NCBI RefSeq assembly: GCF_016790145.1
Contig: NZ_JAEUOI010000020.1
Coordinates: 1 to 35,198, forward strand
DNA length: 35,198 nt
Reading direction: 5' to 3'
Source: Propionivibrio sp.
GTDB lineage: Bacteria > Pseudomonadota > Gammaproteobacteria > Burkholderiales > Rhodocyclaceae
Shown here piece by piece: positions 32,997 through 35,198 of the stretch. Below the pieces are notes generated by a model, which ran no database searches, was not told where the DNA came from, and saw only the letters and a list, made by a program, of their open reading frames with translations. Every line of letters starts with the position of its first letter. Positions within the stretch are counted from its first letter, which is position 1. The position numbers were made by a program, and so were the translations under genes.

Positions 32997-33452
32997 TTAT
33001 TTGTCGTCTTTGGCGCTCGTTGTGTCTGTCGAGGTCAGCGCAGCAGCTTGTTTCTCCATGGCCTCTTGCATTTGTGTCTGTATCTTCTGCATCAGCGCCC
33101 ACGGCCACATGGCAGACTGTAAAGGGTCGGCCGTGCTGTCGTTGTCGCCGGTTTCAGCGGGCGCCTTGGCAAACGGGAGTGCTGAAGCCATGACCTGATC
33201 AGGCTTGATGTTGCTGATTTGGCGGACGGCATTGAGGGTGGAGCATTGCATCTCAAGCGTCTTGATGGTCATCTGCAACATCGACAGGTTCATCTTGAGC
33301 CAGCTTTCGACTGTCTTGAGATCGACCAGCCGTTTTTCAAGTTCGTCAACGTCGAAAGTCGGGGTGACCATGCCCGGCAGCGAAAAGCCCATTTTTTCCC
33401 AGAGGTTTTGGGCGAAGTCCATCGGGTTGTTTGAAGCAGTGCTGTTCGCCAT
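32997..33452 (-). CDS. phaM: PhaM-type polyhydroxyalkanoate granule regulatory protein
   Basis: This 151-residue protein shows the PhaM family pattern: NPMDFAQNLWEKMGFSLPGM near the N-terminus, then DVDELEKRLVDLKTVESWLK followed by MNLSMLQMTIKTLEMQ, which is a helical coiled-coil segment. The C-terminal part holds SAMWPWALMQKIQTQMQEAM and a short Lys/Asp tail. PhaM proteins bind PHA granules, activate PHA synthase and tether granules to the nucleoid. The Lys/Pro/Ala-rich DNA-binding tail of the Ralstonia protein is much shorter here. The ribosome site GGAG lies 7 bp before the ATG on the minus strand. The 246-bp gap upstream should hold its promoter. Confidence 0.88.
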   Translation of the reverse strand: MANSTASNNPMDFAQNLWEKMGFSLPGMVTPTFDVDELEKRLVDLKTVESWLKMNLSMLQMTIKTLEMQCSTLNAVRQISNIKPDQVMASALPFAKAPAETGDNDSTADPLQSAMWPWALMQKIQTQMQEAMEKQAAALTSTDTTSAKDDK

Positions 33453-33602
33453 GTCGTAACTCCAGTCCTTGAAATGATTTCATCTTAACGTAAAACTTAA
33501 CTGCTGGATGTTTCTGACACCAAGAATGATGTCAGGTGAAGATCAATCATAACCCCATTTTCATTGGCCACGATGGTCAAATAACATGTTACCGAAAGTT
33601 AC

Positions 33603-33616
33603 ACCCTGATCAGGGT
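33603..33616. promoter_or_regulatory. Perfect 14-bp palindrome upstream of phaM
   Basis: ACCCTGATCAGGGT is a perfect palindrome about 150 bp upstream of the phaM start and about 80 bp downstream of the methyltransferase stop. A second imperfect palindrome, CTGACACCAAGAATGATGTCAG, lies near 33515. They could be an operator or just hairpins. The gap has no other content that I recognise. Confidence 0.35.
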
Positions 33617-33698
33617 GGACTTTCCTGTCTGAATACATCAGTGCCATCAGGAATTGTCGATCGTTGCCAGCAATCGCAGAAGGCTCCCGTTGACCCGG

Positions 33699-34502
33699 TC
33701 AGCGTCGGTAGCAGTAAAGCCGGGTTTGCCTCGCGTCATCAATCTCTACAACGCTGCTGGCTTCAACCCCTGGAACGGGGAAGTTGTTGCTGATGAACAG
33801 ACTCCCCGAGGGCATCTCAAGCTTGACCTTTTCCCATAGCGCGGGCATCGGAGCCGGGGAGAGAAAGGCGTAAACGAGATCGTACTCCGTGAGGCTGGTG
33901 CGCCAGATGTCTCCCCAGTGCCAAGAGCAGTTTGGCAGACCGGCAGTGCACAGGTAGCCGGCCAGCCAGGTGGCGGGGGCATTTTCGATCCCGGTGAATT
34001 GTGCCTCCGGTAGCGCCCTGGCGAGTGGGCGAAGTACACTGCCGATGCCTGCCCCGAGGTCGAGAAAGCGTTTGCCCGGACACTCTGACATGAGTTCTGC
34101 AAGCGCGGCTGCCGTATCCTTGCTGGATAGGTAAAGCGGTATCTGGTCTGTCAGTGCACCGCGATAAACAAGCAACAACAGGATAAAAGCCAGCAAAAAC
34201 CAGCCGGGGGCAATCGACAGCGCGGCAATAGCCCAGGCCAGAGGGGCGAACAGCATATGGATCAGCCGCCACCACCAGGGTTGGCGTGTGAGGCTGGCCA
34301 GCAGCAGGGCAATTGCACCGATGGCCAGCGCGGTTGCAGGCCACGGTAGGGTTTCATTGCGCAGGACGAAGTAGGGCCAGGCCAGTGACAGCACCGTGAA
34401 TGCTGCGGCGCACTGCAAGGTCAGTTGGCGCAAATGCGCACGGGTCTGCGGGATCGCTTGCTGATCGGCGCCAGTGCCGGATTCAGGGGGGAGGGCAGAC
34501 AA
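33699..34502 (-). CDS. Membrane-anchored class I SAM-dependent methyltransferase
   Basis: This 267-residue protein has four likely TM helices in its N-terminal half (about 28-47, 54-71, 78-95 and 99-113). A soluble methyltransferase domain follows: FLDLGAGIGSVLRPLA (147-162, glycine-rich AdoMet loop), FTGIENAPATWLA and WGDIWRTSLTEYDLVYAFLS. The C-terminus ends with the core strands of the fold. The substrate is unknown, and the membrane anchoring suggests a lipid, quinone or membrane protein target. The gene is divergent from the tRNA operon and separated from phaM by 246 bp. A role in PHA metabolism cannot be claimed from position alone. Confidence 0.87.
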   Translation of the reverse strand: MSALPPESGTGADQQAIPQTRAHLRQLTLQCAAAFTVLSLAWPYFVLRNETLPWPATALAIGAIALLLASLTRQPWWWRLIHMLFAPLAWAIAALSIAPGWFLLAFILLLLVYRGALTDQIPLYLSSKDTAAALAELMSECPGKRFLDLGAGIGSVLRPLARALPEAQFTGIENAPATWLAGYLCTAGLPNCSWHWGDIWRTSLTEYDLVYAFLSPAPMPALWEKVKLEMPSGSLFISNNFPVPGVEASSVVEIDDARQTRLYCYRR

Positions 34503-34610
34503 GATTCCTTGCTCCTAAGTTGGGCTTCCCATTGTATTCGCGTGCCATGCTGACGCGTTTGAAATCCAATCGGAAAAAGTATCAGATATGAAAATTGTCG
34601 GTACGATTTC

Positions 34611-34619
34611 TGCTATACT
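34611..34619 (+). promoter_or_regulatory. Extended -10 promoter of the tRNA-tuf operon
   Basis: TGCTATACT gives an extended -10 (TGN) with TATACT at 34614-34619, five of six consensus bases. It is about 70 bp upstream of the first tRNA. A -35 is not clear, though TTGTC lies at about 34595. The GC-rich start region after it is typical of stable RNA promoters. Confidence 0.5.
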
Positions 34620-34686
34620 ATGGCCCGATCCGAAAAAACTGTTTGACAATCCTTGCCTGGCGCGTCAAAATTTCCGGTTGCGAGTT

Positions 34687-34771
34687 GGAGGGATACCCAA
34701 GCGGTCAACGGGATCAGACTGTAAATCTGACGGCTCTGCCTTCGAAGGTTCGAATCCTTCTCCCTCCACCA
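34687..34771 (+). tRNA. tRNA-Tyr (anticodon GTA)
   Basis: The acceptor stem GGAGGGA (34687-34693) pairs with TCCCTCC (34761-34767), and ACCA is encoded. The anticodon GTA lies at 34721-34723 within ACTGTAAAT. The long variable arm of a class II tRNA is present, and GGTTCGAATCC is the T-arm. Confidence 0.96.
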
Positions 34772-34823
34772 AAAATGCCGCTGAATGTGGTTTTGACTGG
34801 TTGTGCTGCGGGTAAATGGATGC

Positions 34824-34894
34824 GCGGGTGTAGCTCAATGGTAGAGCTGAAGCCTTCCAAGCTTAAGACGAGGGTTCGATTCCCTTCACCCGCT
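34824..34894 (+). tRNA. tRNA-Gly (anticodon TCC)
   Basis: The acceptor stem GCGGGTG (34824-34830) pairs with CACCCGC (34887-34893). The anticodon TCC lies at 34856-34858 in the loop CTTCCAA. The T-arm is GGGTTCGATTCCC. The discriminator T is followed by CCG, so the terminal CCA is not encoded and must be added after processing. Confidence 0.95.
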
Positions 34895-34931
34895 CCGTGT
34901 CTGGAAATTTGATTTGTGTTGCAAGCAGGAT

Positions 34932-35006
<75 letters not shown>

Positions 35007-35058
35007 GGGTTTATGGTTCGAAGGTTTTTTCAACATCTAACGTTTAGAGGTACCGGCA

Positions 35059-35198
35059 ATGGCTAAGGCAAAATTTGAACGGACGAAGCCGCACGTAAAC
35101 GTCGGCACGATTGGTCACGTAGACCATGGCAAGACCACGCTGACGGCGGCGATCACGACGATCCTGTCGAAGAAATTTGGTGGTGAGGCCAAGGCCTA
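35059..35198 (+). CDS. tuf: Elongation factor Tu (5' part)
   Basis: The reading frame [19 protein letters not shown] continues into [14 protein letters not shown], the P-loop (GHVDHGKT) of EF-Tu, and runs off the right edge after 46 codons. EF-Tu delivers aminoacyl-tRNA to the ribosome. AGAGG at about 35046 supports the ATG at 35059. The three upstream tRNA genes mark this as the tufB-type copy, and a second tuf gene near the str operon is expected elsewhere in the genome. Confidence 0.97.
   Translation, partial: MAKAKFERTKPHVNVGTIGHVDHGKTTLTAAITTILSKKFGGEAKA

Overview
The window comes from a GC-rich betaproteobacterial chromosome, most likely of the Rhodocyclales type (Dechloromonas/Accumulibacter/Propionivibrio-like). 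That placement is inferred, not measured. It rests on a Mo-nitrogenase accessory cluster with a NifA/sigma-54 promoter, a PhaM-type polyhydroxyalkanoate granule protein, the tRNA-Tyr/tRNA-Gly/tRNA-Thr/tuf order, and dispersed GTCATTCC-type inverted repeats.

Region 1 (1-3980) is the end of a nif cluster. It holds the tail of a NifX-associated DUF269 gene, a DUF683 protein, nif-specific ferredoxin FdxB and an uncharacterised protein, all tightly packed. A perfect TGT-N10-ACA NifA site and a perfect -24/-12 sigma-54 promoter then precede an iscA-type carrier gene, nifU and nifS, which supply Fe-S clusters for nitrogenase.

Region 2 (4000-18718) starts with about 500 bp of AT-richer DNA without a recognisable gene. 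It is followed by a single-direction run of four very large genes (1107, 1207, 1678 and 651 aa). The first is a DUF6603 protein. The other three show conserved-looking signatures but no function I can name. None has a signal peptide, nuclease, transposase or phage structural domain that I can see. This is the best candidate for an undescribed multi-protein system.

Region 3 (18719-23855) holds a secreted DUF2092 protein with a Gly/Asn-rich secreted partner and its terminator, then an RNase D-like 3'-5' exonuclease and a mosaic of short repeats. It ends with an ECF sigma operon (secreted COG4315 protein, sigma factor, membrane anti-sigma) behind an RpoE-like promoter candidate, and a cupin gene.

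Region 4 (23950-25501) is an accessory patch: a HicA/HicB toxin-antitoxin pair with a very short HicB, an SRPBCC-like protein and an unknown protein.

Region 5 (25591-34502) is mostly metabolic and housekeeping: a TrmH-family RNA methyltransferase, an Old Yellow Enzyme, a thioredoxin-like protein, a spermidine-synthase-fold protein, a 1151-aa protein that I read as PPi-type PEP carboxykinase, a small periplasmic protein, PhaM and a membrane-anchored methyltransferase.

Region 6 (34611-35198) is the conserved tRNA-Tyr, tRNA-Gly, tRNA-Thr and tuf (EF-Tu) operon, which runs off the right edge.
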